From Bugula neritina (taxonomy: Eukaryota > Bryozoa > Gymnolaemata > Cheilostomatida > Bugulidae): 64,000 nucleotides of DNA. The position numbers and the translations under genes are program-made. This document shows, one piece after another, positions 25,134 through 45,744 of the stretch; the first letter of the stretch is position 1; every line of letters begins with the position of its first letter. A model generated the notes under the pieces. That model was given only the letters and a program-made list of their open reading frames with translations. It was not told where the DNA came from and made no database searches. Location of the stretch: contig OZ037766.1 of NCBI GenBank assembly GCA_964035545.1, forward strand, positions 3,096,501-3,160,500, written 5' to 3'.

Positions 25134-25430
25134 ATGGCTGATGTTGTTAATCCTTTGTACAATCTAGAATATGCTTTGCAGTATATAATACAAAGGTTAA
25201 AACTAGTCCTTAACTTTGATAACAATACAAACAGTGTCATGTTGAAGAAGCATAAAGGATCATTTATATGTAATAGCAATGAGCTAATAAAATCTCTATA
25301 TATTGGTTTGAAAAAAGCTGCAAGAAAGATTGTTTTAATCACTTTCGGCAATGCAATAATTCATACTTTGTTTTTATCAGGTATTCTTGTTTATTTTATA
25401 TGTACAAATTTTTATAAAAACCCAAAGTGA
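25134..25430 (+). CDS. Weak candidate: 98-residue ORF with a C-terminal membrane segment
   Basis: ATG to TGA open frame of 98 codons. A basic middle part (KKAARK) is followed by a hydrophobic stretch of about 20 residues at the C-terminus, ending FYKNPK. I do not recognise it. In DNA this AT-rich a few frames of this length are expected by chance, and the ATG lacks a purine at -3. An AATAAA follows near 25505. It is listed only because the layout (basic stretch, then a tail anchor) is protein-like. Confidence 0.15.
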   Translation: MADVVNPLYNLEYALQYIIQRLKLVLNFDNNTNSVMLKKHKGSFICNSNELIKSLYIGLKKAARKIVLITFGNAIIHTLFLSGILVYFICTNFYKNPK

Positions 25431-26160
25431 AATATATGATATTGTTAAATAGTTGAGTTGCTTGAACAAATTTTTATAGCAAAAAGAATTGAATGCTTAT
25501 ATTCAATAAAAATTGAACACAGTAGTTAAATAAAATAATGTAGTTATAATATATTGCTATATAGATCATGTCTTAAGTATATGTTTTATACCAATAAAAT
25601 TTTAATTCTATAATTATAATTTATTCTGAAATAAATTACATAACTTGTAATGTTTGAGAAATTTATTTAAATATTCAAGTCATTAATGAATAATATACTA
25701 TTTCAAACTAGGATGCTACAAATAACAGGTAACCAAATTTCTATAATCATGTTATGTTATAGTATATATTATTATGCTATAAAATATTATATTATTATAT
25801 GAATACTTGTGAAAGTTCAAATTTTTTGTGCTTTGAAATTCTATGATATGGCTTAGAACTCTATATAAGGGTAAAACAATATTACAATATAATTTGCAAG
25901 CTATTAATTAGAAATTTTGCTGAGAGTTCTATCATAAACAAGTTGAATATATTTTATAAGTGACCTACTAAACTTAATTTTAATTCTTTAATAAGAAATG
26001 GTAAGTACAAAAGTTTTCTTTGCTAAAGTTTTTCTACTTTATACTTTTTAGTGCCCTAAATCTATTTTTTAAGAAATTAGTAATTAGTGCAAAAGCTATT
26101 AAAATAATTTGTATTTTTGGTATTGAAAACACATAATATTTATCCGAATTGTTTTTGTAG

Positions 26161-26366
26161 AGTATTTCATTCTGGTCGAGGTGTTACTGTGCTGGATTTT
26201 AATTGTCCTAAGTAAAGGTGTCAGTGCGCTGCATAGAGTTGCTTCACTGATAGACTGTGAAACCTTTGGTTTCGTGCTGAGTGCTGACGGCTATTCATAT
26301 AGTAATTATGTTGAGTTGGTGACTACTGACAACGCGGACCTGACTATTCAAAAAGGCTGGAACTAA
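26161..26366 (+). CDS. Weak candidate: terminal exon of a small secreted protein
   Basis: After a good acceptor (TTGTTTTTGTAG) the frame taking one base from a previous exon stays open to TAA at 26364-26366. It starts with a signal-peptide-like hydrophobic run (about YFILVEVLLCWILIVLS, then GVSA), followed by about 48 polar residues with one Cys. An AATAAA lies about 30 bases after the stop. A strong donor (ATG|gtaagt) sits at about 25998, but its ATG is not in the required frame and no in-frame start is visible. The product is not recognised. Confidence 0.18.
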
Positions 26367-27843
26367 AGCTAAGACACATCTATCAGTTGGCTACATAATA
26401 AACGCTCAGCTTGTTCATTGAATTATAAGCCTATTTAAAAGCTACAGGCTGAGTAGCAAGCAGGCCATAAACCTAAGCTTTTCCAACCACAAAGCCTCAT
26501 GGGGTAGCCCGAGTGAACAAAGAGATGACTCGTTTCTTTACAGCTTTTTTAAGCCTAATATGTGTATTCATTGCTTCTTTTACCTAACTATGCATGAGTG
26601 CTTCATATTTGTTCCATTTATAAATATATAATTGATAATTGTAATTATTATTTTAATCTTTAATTTCTTATTGTGTGCCATCTGCTTATTGGTATAAGTT
26701 TGCAGAGTTCTATTGAAAGACTGGTTGTGTATTATAAAACATACTTAACATAAAACTGTTGATTTTAAACTTGAAACGAAATATAATGTGATATAAAAAG
26801 GGTTTTGTGTCCAATTTTCATCAAACTTTTATTTCATAAGAATAAATCTTTTTCTATTTTACATTCTTATAATTTTTATTATTTGCTATTAATTACCAGC
26901 TCTAGCTATTAAACATTGACAATTCCCAAACCTAACAATAACTATATTGTTATGTAAGTAATGGCTATTCAAAATATATAATTAGCTAGTCTTTAAGCAC
27001 AAAACTGATTAAAAGAACTCTGCACATCAAATAATTAGAGTTATTTTGTCTGAAAGCTGCCATAAGATTTCTGTTTTTTGCCTGCCATTGGTTCATAATA
27101 TTAATAAAAACTAAGTTTGATAAGGCCAACCCTCTTTTCCCTGCCTTTTTGTCACTTGTATAATGATTCAACTGAGCACGTTTTGGTTTCGCCCAAGTGC
27201 AGCTGGTCTCTCTCAAGTAGCACCCATAATATGTGGGCTGGGGGCTGAAAACCGTGCCGATACATTAATAAAATGTCTTAATAGAGTTCTTTAGATTGAA
27301 CCTGCAAATTTTCTGAATCAATACTGTATCATCAGCCCATCATTCATAATTATGTATAATCATGCATTTACCACTCATAGGCTGAACAATTTTCCAGCTT
27401 GAATTAATTATTTAGTTGTAGGCGTATGTTTAAATACAACTTAGCATAGTATTTAGAGTCTAAGAGGCTTGATATGCTGTACTGAAGAGGTGTGAGTGAC
27501 TAGAATAAGTTAAACTAACGCTAAAGACAGGTAGTAAGCTATCTCACACGTGATTAAAGTCTGTCTGTGTCTAGTAATAAGTCTGTAATTCATAGCTAGC
27601 AGGACCTACCAGCTAACCGCTGTTTTGCAAGTAAACTGACACTTATAGCCATGTGCTTGTGATTCACAATACCATGCAGACACGTTGTCTCTTTTTACCT
27701 GCACTTTGTAGTATTTTAATTATAAAATGTCTTAAATTCCAATAACCTAATCTAGATTACGACATATCCTTTCTGTATATCAGTCAACAATAATCATTGC
27801 TAGTCAATATTTTTGAATCAAACTTTGAAGGAGATCCCTAACA

Positions 27844-27857
27844 GTTACCATGGCAAC
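27844..27857. promoter_or_regulatory. Perfect RFX X-box (GTTACCATGGCAAC)
   Basis: A 14-base near-palindrome made of the two RFX half-sites GTTACC and GGCAAC with no mismatch in the consensus GTTNCC-AT-GGNAAC family. RFX factors bind such sites to drive ciliary genes. It lies 4.8 kb upstream of the MMP21 start codon, in otherwise AT-rich DNA. Whether it acts on MMP21 is unknown. Confidence 0.5.
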
Positions 27858-28251
27858 GCGGCTATGTATTAGTTATAAAATCAATGAAAAGGATTCTGTC
27901 CAAGTATTGCATGCTGAGTACATATGATGATATACAGCAAGCCATCTCATTATTCTGTTGATTATTTGGGAACAAAATACAGGATACAAGTTAGGTCAAC
28001 GCATGCTATGCCAACTTTAGCCATCCTGTATATTTCCTAACTCTGCCAGTTGATTTAATCTCATTTAATCTTGACGCAACAAGAATTGATGACAGTCAAG
28101 TGTTGAAAATAAATAACTTCAAAATAAAGTTAAAAATATATTGAAACTAGCTGTCACTATATGCACTGTGTGTTTAAGATTTTCCAACTGCATCAGTGGT
28201 AGCAAATTAAAACAATTCACAGTGATATAAACTAAGCTCTCTGATGCTTTT

Positions 28252-28445
28252 AAGGAACAGCCGTTGTCTAAGGGTTAAACACGAAGTCATAGGTTTGGAT
28301 CCCAATAAAGGTCATTGATGATGTTAGGAAGAGCATTCAGTCATAGTTACCCCTGTGCCTCATTTGAATAAATCTTGAGCCCTCTTTAAAAACTCTTTCC
28401 ATCAGGGGTTCTCACAGGGATAGTGACTGTAAACTAGTGTTAGCT
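28252..28445 (+). repeat. tRNA-derived SINE, copy on plus strand
   Basis: Head GCCGTTGTCTAAGGGTTAAA, B-box remnant GGTTTGGATCC, body GATGTTAGGAAGAGCATTCAG, and tail CAGGGGTTCTCACAGGGATAG. This is the same module order as copies at 3.1, 19.8 and 43.9 kb. Confidence 0.8.
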
Positions 28446-31400
28446 TTTTCTCAGATGCTGTTACTCTTTAAAAATTAATTCAAATGAACAGACCATTACA
28501 ATGATGTCCAGCTACATTCTAGAATCTTCTATATAACTTAGTCTTAAAATAAAGTGACAAAATTGAATGGAAATAAATGCTTTTTATAACTATCCATGCA
28601 ATCCATAAGAGACGATGTAATGGGCTTTACGTCATTACTAGTTGGCAATTTTCCTAATCTAGTGAGAATAGTTTTGGCATTTTCTTTAGAATTCTAAAAG
28701 ATATTCTAAATTTAGTTACATGTTATCATGACTACGGACATTACTATTGAAGTCACTGACGAATTATCTAATATTGGTATAATAACAGACTCAAGTGACT
28801 TAGACATGTATGCATGGCTTACTTTATTTATAGTTGATTGTTGATACAGCTTATTGACTAAAATTTACAGTTTCATTGTCCAAAGTCTAAACAAATTTGA
28901 ATAAAAATATAATAATTAGCCTTCTGCTGAGTTCCTATTGGCTTAATACCAATATTTAGTATTGCTTTTTCTTCTCACTAAGCAGTTGCATTACTAATAT
29001 TTAAATTGAAAATACTGCTTATATGTTAAATTAGTTTAAGCTATTGTGTTAAGCTAATCACTGCTTTAAGCCCTGTTAGTTAAATTTGAGGTGTCCATAA
29101 TAGGCAATAAAAATTTTGCAGTTTAGATTTTCTAATTTCTATTAAGGAACTTGAACTGGTATATAAAACTTAGTACTAAGACCTGTGCCAGCATAGTGAA
29201 GATAGGTACGGTATTTAGCAAGTCAAGCCAATCATAATGATGCTGCTTAAAAACTTAGGCTATTGCATGTTGCTGGCTGATGCACCAAAATGGAGAGCTG
29301 TAAAGGAGGGGGGGGGGGCATGCATTTAAGCATACCGAGATCAAGGAGGTAGATTGCTTAGCAATTATCTAGTCTTATATATCAGGGCATATAATTAAAA
29401 CTTGCCAGAGATAAAAGCAGTCAACAAATTAGGAGATGATAAAGACATTGCGACTGTAAAGAAAAAGATTTATAAGCTAAAAGTGTGCTAATAGACCATA
29501 ATGTGAAGATTTAAAGATTTAGCATTAAAGGTTTTATACTTGGTGATCAAAAACTGTGATTTTTATCTTAAGCAGAATGGCTTTAAGCCTTTTTGCCACA
29601 AATCTCAGTGGCATTACAGAAATGTGAATTTTGTAGACTTTGTGTTATGTTTTTGAACCTTTCAATTTAAGATGAATCAATGAATGAACAAAAATGAAAC
29701 ATAACTTATATATTACCTTGCTTAGACGCAACTTTCATGCTACCACAAAAACAATAAAAGATAGCTATAATAAAAAAAAGGTTATAGATGTACAAGCTAG
29801 AAGTTATAGTTTGGATTTAAAGCTTTTGATAGAAGTTGAGCGTAGCAAGCTAGTGCAATTCTAGAAAGTTTTAACTAGTAAGTTAATGCAATGTTTTAAC
29901 ACTACTGAGCCTTTACATTTATTCAAAGCTTTGATTCTGTTCATTCTACTAGCAGACTACCAGGTTTAACTGCATGATGCGTATCACAGAATAAATTCCA
30001 CAATATTGGTTGAAGCGCAAGACTTATGAATACATTATCTAAGGTTGAGTGAACCATTTCCTAAATTCTTGTTTTCCTAAATTCTGAAAAATATGTTTAC
30101 AATTTGTAAAACATATTGCCATTAGAATGATTAGCCATAAGCTTTTTAATGATACAAAAATGCTAAAAACATTAGAACTGCTATAAGAAAAAATAACAAT
30201 ATAGTTCCCGGGTTTGTTGTATGAAGTAATTAGGAATGTTTAGCCTGAATCCTTAATCTAATATGGGGGGGGGGGGGCTGAAAAAAGACTTTGTGATTGC
30301 TTTATTGTTGTTGACTTTGATAACATTCTCGTTGTTTATAGCTTTACCAAAAATAACTTCATCTGCCATAAATGTATAAATTATTGCAATCTAACACATT
30401 GTATGGTACCTACTGCAAAGGTTGACAATTTGCCAGTATTTTCATCAGTTGACCCTGTCACATAGAGTTCAAAAACATAATTATTCAGTTTAAATCTCAT
30501 GAATATAAAAATTTGCTTCAATAATATCGAAATATCTAGAGGGATTAAACTGTCATTTGTCATAATAGCTAATCAACCTGCTTGATATGCCGGCAATAGC
30601 AACCTGATGGTCAGCAAGGCATCGGGAAACATCGTTAAATCAGTGAGTCACCTACAAGCGGATAAGCTTTAGCCATCTCATCCAAGAAAACTTTCCACTA
30701 CCGTCACCAACTTTTGCCGAATCTCTTCTAATTTATGGGAAAAGTCATCTAATTTGTGAGCTAATCTCAGAATAATGTTACAACTTTTGTTTCCGAATAA
30801 AGTATGCCGGCTTAGTCATCACATCCTGGTGACGCAGAGTTATGTAATTCTGAGTGGACGGCGGAATATCATTAGAATTTTAATCACCATGCTACACATT
30901 CATCCTATATAATATAACAGCCTAATTCAGCTAAAATGATTCCAACTCCTTCAAAAAGATATATTAACACACATTTTGTGCCTGGCACAAGTATATACAT
31001 ATTGTAAAGAAACCCAATCAATTAAGAAGACGACTCTTGACTCTATTACTGGACCTCTAAAGTCAACATTAGTCAAAACTTTGTAATATTCAAACTAGAA
31101 GTCCTTGGTTTGTGTAAACTCAAAATTCCTTGTATGAATCAAAGCTCAGAAGAATTTTTGGAAGCTATTAGCAATTTGCAACACTTGAACTCACTCAAAA
31201 ATTATAGAGTTTATAGGAATGTGATAATGTTTGAGAAACATATTTTGCAGCTATAACCTAATTACAATCTTTCCTTCATTGGGTAGCAAGAAAACACCTA
31301 GCATAGCATTTTCCATGAAGTTGATGTCTAGAAAGGGTTTGAGTAAAGCAGTCACTCTGGTGATCTAAAGATATACTGCTTAAGCTTTCCAAGTTTGCAA

Positions 31401-32080
31401 AAAATCTTTTCAGAAACAAGCATTGAACCTACACAACAATTATATAATTATCTCTTGCTAAGTACTAGCTTTTAAACTTACAGCCATTAGTCCACCTGCT
31501 CAAAGTTTCGGCTATTATACCCTACACCTACGAAGCTCGCGTCACCAGATCTCGCAAAGAAAGCATTATTATTTACATAATTTAGGCTGACTTTAGGCCA
31601 TATTTAGGCTTACTAGTTTTACCTCTTACCTTAGCAGACTTAATTATTCTTTATTTGTTTGTTTTAAAATGCTAAATAATTGTTTAGTAGGGAAATGATT
31701 GCAGAAACTGTAGTTTTTATTTGTGAAAGTGACAACAAAATATCTGCTTTGTTGGTTTACAGCATGTCCTTCATTATCTGTTTCAAAGAATCATGCACAT
31801 AATTTTGTAATAAATATAGCCAAGGCATATATTTTATAAAATCAGATTGAAAGCAAAAGCAAGCTTGATTCTGTGAAATGAATTAGATTAGAATTATTAC
31901 AAAAAAGGCCTAGCTTATAAAACTTAAGTCTTTGTTATGCTTCCTGTTCTACTGGTATATAGAGTTACTATTGAACTACCACACTTACACTTATATGTTA
32001 ACGTCTTCTATATTATTGATGTTTTGCCAAACTTATGTCATGTACCAGAGTTACATGCTATAGCTTGTTGCCCAGACACC
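28446..32080. other. Gene-free stretch upstream of MMP21
   Basis: No supported gene. It holds G homopolymers at 29308-29318 and 30265-30277 and the coding-like patch at about 30655-30885. The MMP21 promoter presumably lies near the right end of this stretch, but I cannot pinpoint it. Confidence 0.5.
30655..30885 (-). other. Coding-like but frame-broken segment
   Basis: On the minus strand three overlapping frames each carry a protein-like run: one with NDIPPSTQNYITLRHQDVMT, one with KLDDFSHKLEEIRQKL, and one with VFLDEMAKAYPLVGDS. Each is closed by a stop. Base composition is less AT-rich than the surroundings. It may be a frameshifted relic of a transposon or pseudogene, or chance. No family recognised. 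Confidence 0.2.
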
Positions 32081-32087
32081 AACTAAA

Positions 32088-32094
32088 ATGACCG
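32088..32094 (+). other. MMP21: Possible alternative first coding exon of MMP21 (ATG ACC G | gtaagt)
   Basis: An ATG with A at -3 is followed after seven coding bases by a perfect donor gtaagtaag. Spliced to the acceptor TTTCCAG at 32595-32601, the frame continues in phase into the MMP21 exon and adds eight residues before the methionine at 32622. It would matter for the exact N-terminus only. The alternative is that this splice is chance or lies in the 5' UTR. Confidence 0.3.
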
Positions 32095-32621
32095 GTAAGT
32101 AAGCATACATTCTGTATTTCAATCTTACGTGTAGATTGTTACAAACCATTCAAACCGCTGAATTTGACTCATTAATAACGTAAAAAGGGAAGTGGAATTG
32201 TCTAATGTGGAATTCGTACTGTCTTGTGTTTAGAATGTGGGCATTGACCATAACGTTTCAGTATAGAAGTAGTTCTTGGGTAGGTAGGTAGTGAGGTTTA
32301 TGCAAGCAACTAACTTGATTCGACAATAAGCTATACTAAACTGCACTAATACAAGTTTATTAGTAATACAGAACTTCAGTTAAAGCAATATAAACTCCAA
32401 CTGAATTGTAGAGAAAAAACGTTTCAATACTACTCTTATATATACAAGGGATCAACAAATCATTTGACAACTTACAAACGTGAAGGCAGAGGTGATTAAG
32501 AGATCTGAATGCAAGAGAAAGAATGTATTGGGAAACACCAAGGTGATAAACATCATATTCAAATACGGAGAGCCTATATATTTCATTGCTGCAATTTCCA
32601 GTTAACAGGGAGAGCTCGAAT

Positions 32622-42837
<10,216 letters not shown>

Positions 42838-43247
42838 GTTTTAGAAAACTTAACTGACAAACATTTGCTAACTATTAGAACAAGTTCTTCAACAGTGATA
42901 ACCTACAAATATGGGGGTTTGTGCTCGAGTCAAGTATTTTTGATCAATGAATAAGGATAGAACTCCTTCTAACAGTATTATTGTACAGTGTACTTGAATT
43001 ATTCAAATAAGTTTCCAGCAAATGCTTGCTTTTATAATGCTCATCATTGAATTTTATAAATTATTTTTTTTATTTTTATATTAACATTAAATATTCATTT
43101 TTAACATGACTGACATATTTACTAGTTGGTAAAGCATTTTTAACTTATGAATATTATGTACAAATTCTGACAAGTGGCAACAGCAATCGATTTTTTTATC
43201 AATTTGATGACAAGGAGAATTCCTACTCCGCAATGTAATTATTTTCA

Positions 43248-43253
43248 AATAAA
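43248..43253 (+). other. Candidate polyadenylation signal AATAAA for MMP21
   Basis: A canonical AATAAA about 410 bases after the MMP21 stop codon. Plausible, but not provable in AT-rich DNA. Confidence 0.35.
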
Positions 43254-43823
43254 TACTTGAAAATCATTTTTTCTGTTGATGAAATATATCTTTCTTTGAA
43301 ATAACTCTAATATTTTTATTAATATTGATTGCAGTGAACTAAAAATGACAAGCTTCTAGTTGATTATAATAACATTTACTGAAATAGCTGTTCAACAACT
43401 TATTTCCCTTCTAAGAAAAGATTAGAGCTAACAAAGAGAATTAAAATATTTTGATATATATTTAATAGTTATTATTATAACTTCCCTTCAGTTTTTATAT
43501 TAATCATTGTTTATGTGACATAAATAACCTTGATATTAGATTCTGGATAAAGATACCACATAACATAACAGGAAGCTTATGGTAGAATAGCTATAGGTTG
43601 GCAGTTACAATGTAAGAAGATTTTTAGTTACTGGCCTCTTAATATAATGCTTCCTGATCTGCGTTAAGTATACATATATGCATAAGTAATTATTATTTGT
43701 ATTATGCATGCTAATATACCAAGAATTACCTAATATATAACATGATAGATTACGTCTTTATCACTATAAGTTATCAACTCCCATAAGCCTGAAAAAGTCA
43801 AAGTCAAAATAAACTACAGAAAA
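43254..43823. other. Intergenic, nothing seen
   Basis: AT-rich sequence after MMP21 with no supported feature. Confidence 0.6.
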
Positions 43824-44012
43824 AACTCCCCTAGGTTTACAGCCACTATCCCTGTAGGAGCCTCGACAAAAGGGCTTTTTAAGCGGGCTAAGGATTTATT
43901 CATATGTGGCAAAGAAGAAATTACGACTGGATGCTCTTCCTAACATCACCAACGTCGGTGTGCTTGCTAAACCCCCCCCTTGTTCTAACCACTAGACAAC
44001 AGCGATTCCTAT
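43824..44012 (-). repeat. tRNA-derived SINE copy
   Basis: On the minus strand it carries a TAGTGGTTAGAAC head, a degenerate B-box region next to a run of G, the body ATGTTAGGAAGAGCATCCAG, and the tail CTACAGGGATAGTGGCTGTA. Confidence 0.75.
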
Positions 44013-45223
44013 AAAACAAACCACAGAAAAAGTAGTGTGTATAATATGTTGAATGAGAGTAAACAAAAATAGAATTTCTAGCTCTCTCATTCACCAGTGG
44101 GTTGACAGATTCATACTTTACATCAGTTGAATTGAGGCTTTACTCATTAGCATTTAGGGAAATGGCTTGAACATTCCATGCATGAACTGTTACTTCTGAG
44201 TTCTTTTTATACCATACAGTCACCTTACTAAAAGCCAAAAACAGGTAAATGGAAAAAACACGACTTTATATCTTGTTGTCAACTCTGAAAAACATTGTAG
44301 TAATTGGCACCAGCCAGTAAACAAACATTATGCAATGTGATTGAGAGAGAGTGTCTGAATCAGTCAACTTTCAGCACAGACGCATTGCATAATAGAATAT
44401 TCTGGTAGATTTCCAATGGATGACCTAAATAGAGACCATTATGGGGTATGATGGTGATACAGACCAACACACCGAGTAATGTTATATGATTAATCTTGCT
44501 ATTTACATAATAACATTACCAAATATGCATATTTAGTTAATAGAATTGTCACTACTACTCTCTTTGATTAACTGGCTGGGTAGTTGAACTGAGTGGAGAA
44601 GAGAGCGCTCCACCAAACACTCTCCTGACAGGTTTTCTCATTCCAATGCATGATTTATTATTTAATAGTTTATATAGTTGAGCCCAGAAAGCTAGTTGCC
44701 TCTTCGACTAGTAAGAATTAATAAAAAAACCTAAAAGATGTGACCCACTAGAAACGCTAGAACTTTAAACTTAAAAACTATAATCAAAATTTAAAAACAA
44801 ACACAATTTGGAGGAAATCAAACATATTGATTGAAGGGTAAAGATAAAATCTCACAAAGTACTTTTAATCAGCTATGCTCAGAGCTTCTGGTCTAACATT
44901 TGCATGATTTATTCGTTTGCAGCTTGCTTAGTAATGCACATTATGCAATATATTTATTGGAAAATATGTAAATAAATTTGCCTTTCTAAAAGTGGGTTAC
45001 ATGAGGCCTGTCATATACATGTCAATACTCAGTCTAGATAGTTTTGAGTTTTACGTGTTTAGCTGAAAAAATGTTTTAATATGTTTTTTTAATAGATTTA
45101 TGTCCAGTAAAAGGTCTGTATAGAGTTTAGAATTTAGAGCATGCAGAATAGACTATATGCCTAATGCCATTTGTTTGAGGTGAAGTTGTTACTTCTAAAT
45201 ATGCAAGTCGTCTGCTGCAAGAT

Positions 45224-45744
45224 ATTGACACCTGCCACTGACACTCTCTGCCGGTAACTACTGACACTGTCTGCCGGTAACTAATGACACTTTCTACAGG
45301 TATAACTACTGACACTTTCTGCAGGCAACTACTGACACTGTCTGCCGGTAACTATATTGACACTGACTGCCAGTAACTATTGACACTTTCTACAGGTATA
45401 ACTATTGACACTGTCTGCAGGTAACTACTGACACTGTCTGCAGGTAACTACTGACACTGTCTGCAGGTAACTACTGACACTCTCTGCAGGTAACTATTGA
45501 CAGTCTCTGCAGGTAACTATACTGCCACTCACTGCAAGTAACTACTGACACTCTCTGCAGGTAACTAATGACACTTTCTGCAGGTAACTAATGACACTCT
45601 CTGCAGGTAACTATTGACACTCTCTGCAGGTAACCACTGACACTGTCTGCAGGTAACTATTGACACTCTCTGCAGGTAACTATTGACACTCTCTGCAGGT
45701 AACCACTGACGCTCTCTGCAGGTAACTACTGACACTTTCTACTA
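45224..45744. repeat. 23-bp minisatellite
   Basis: About 22 tandem copies of a 23-base unit with core ACTGACACTCTCTGCAGGTA. Variants change the CTCTC or GCAGG parts, and a few 24-25-base units occur. Every unit contains CTGCAG|GTAACT, which reads as a splice acceptor followed directly by a donor. It lies in the gene-free interval between MMP21 and EDRF1. Confidence 0.97.

Noticed and set aside
45224-45744. 23-bp array considered as a CRISPR array
   Set aside because: The units are contiguous with no unique spacers, and the DNA is a eukaryotic nuclear genome. It is a minisatellite.
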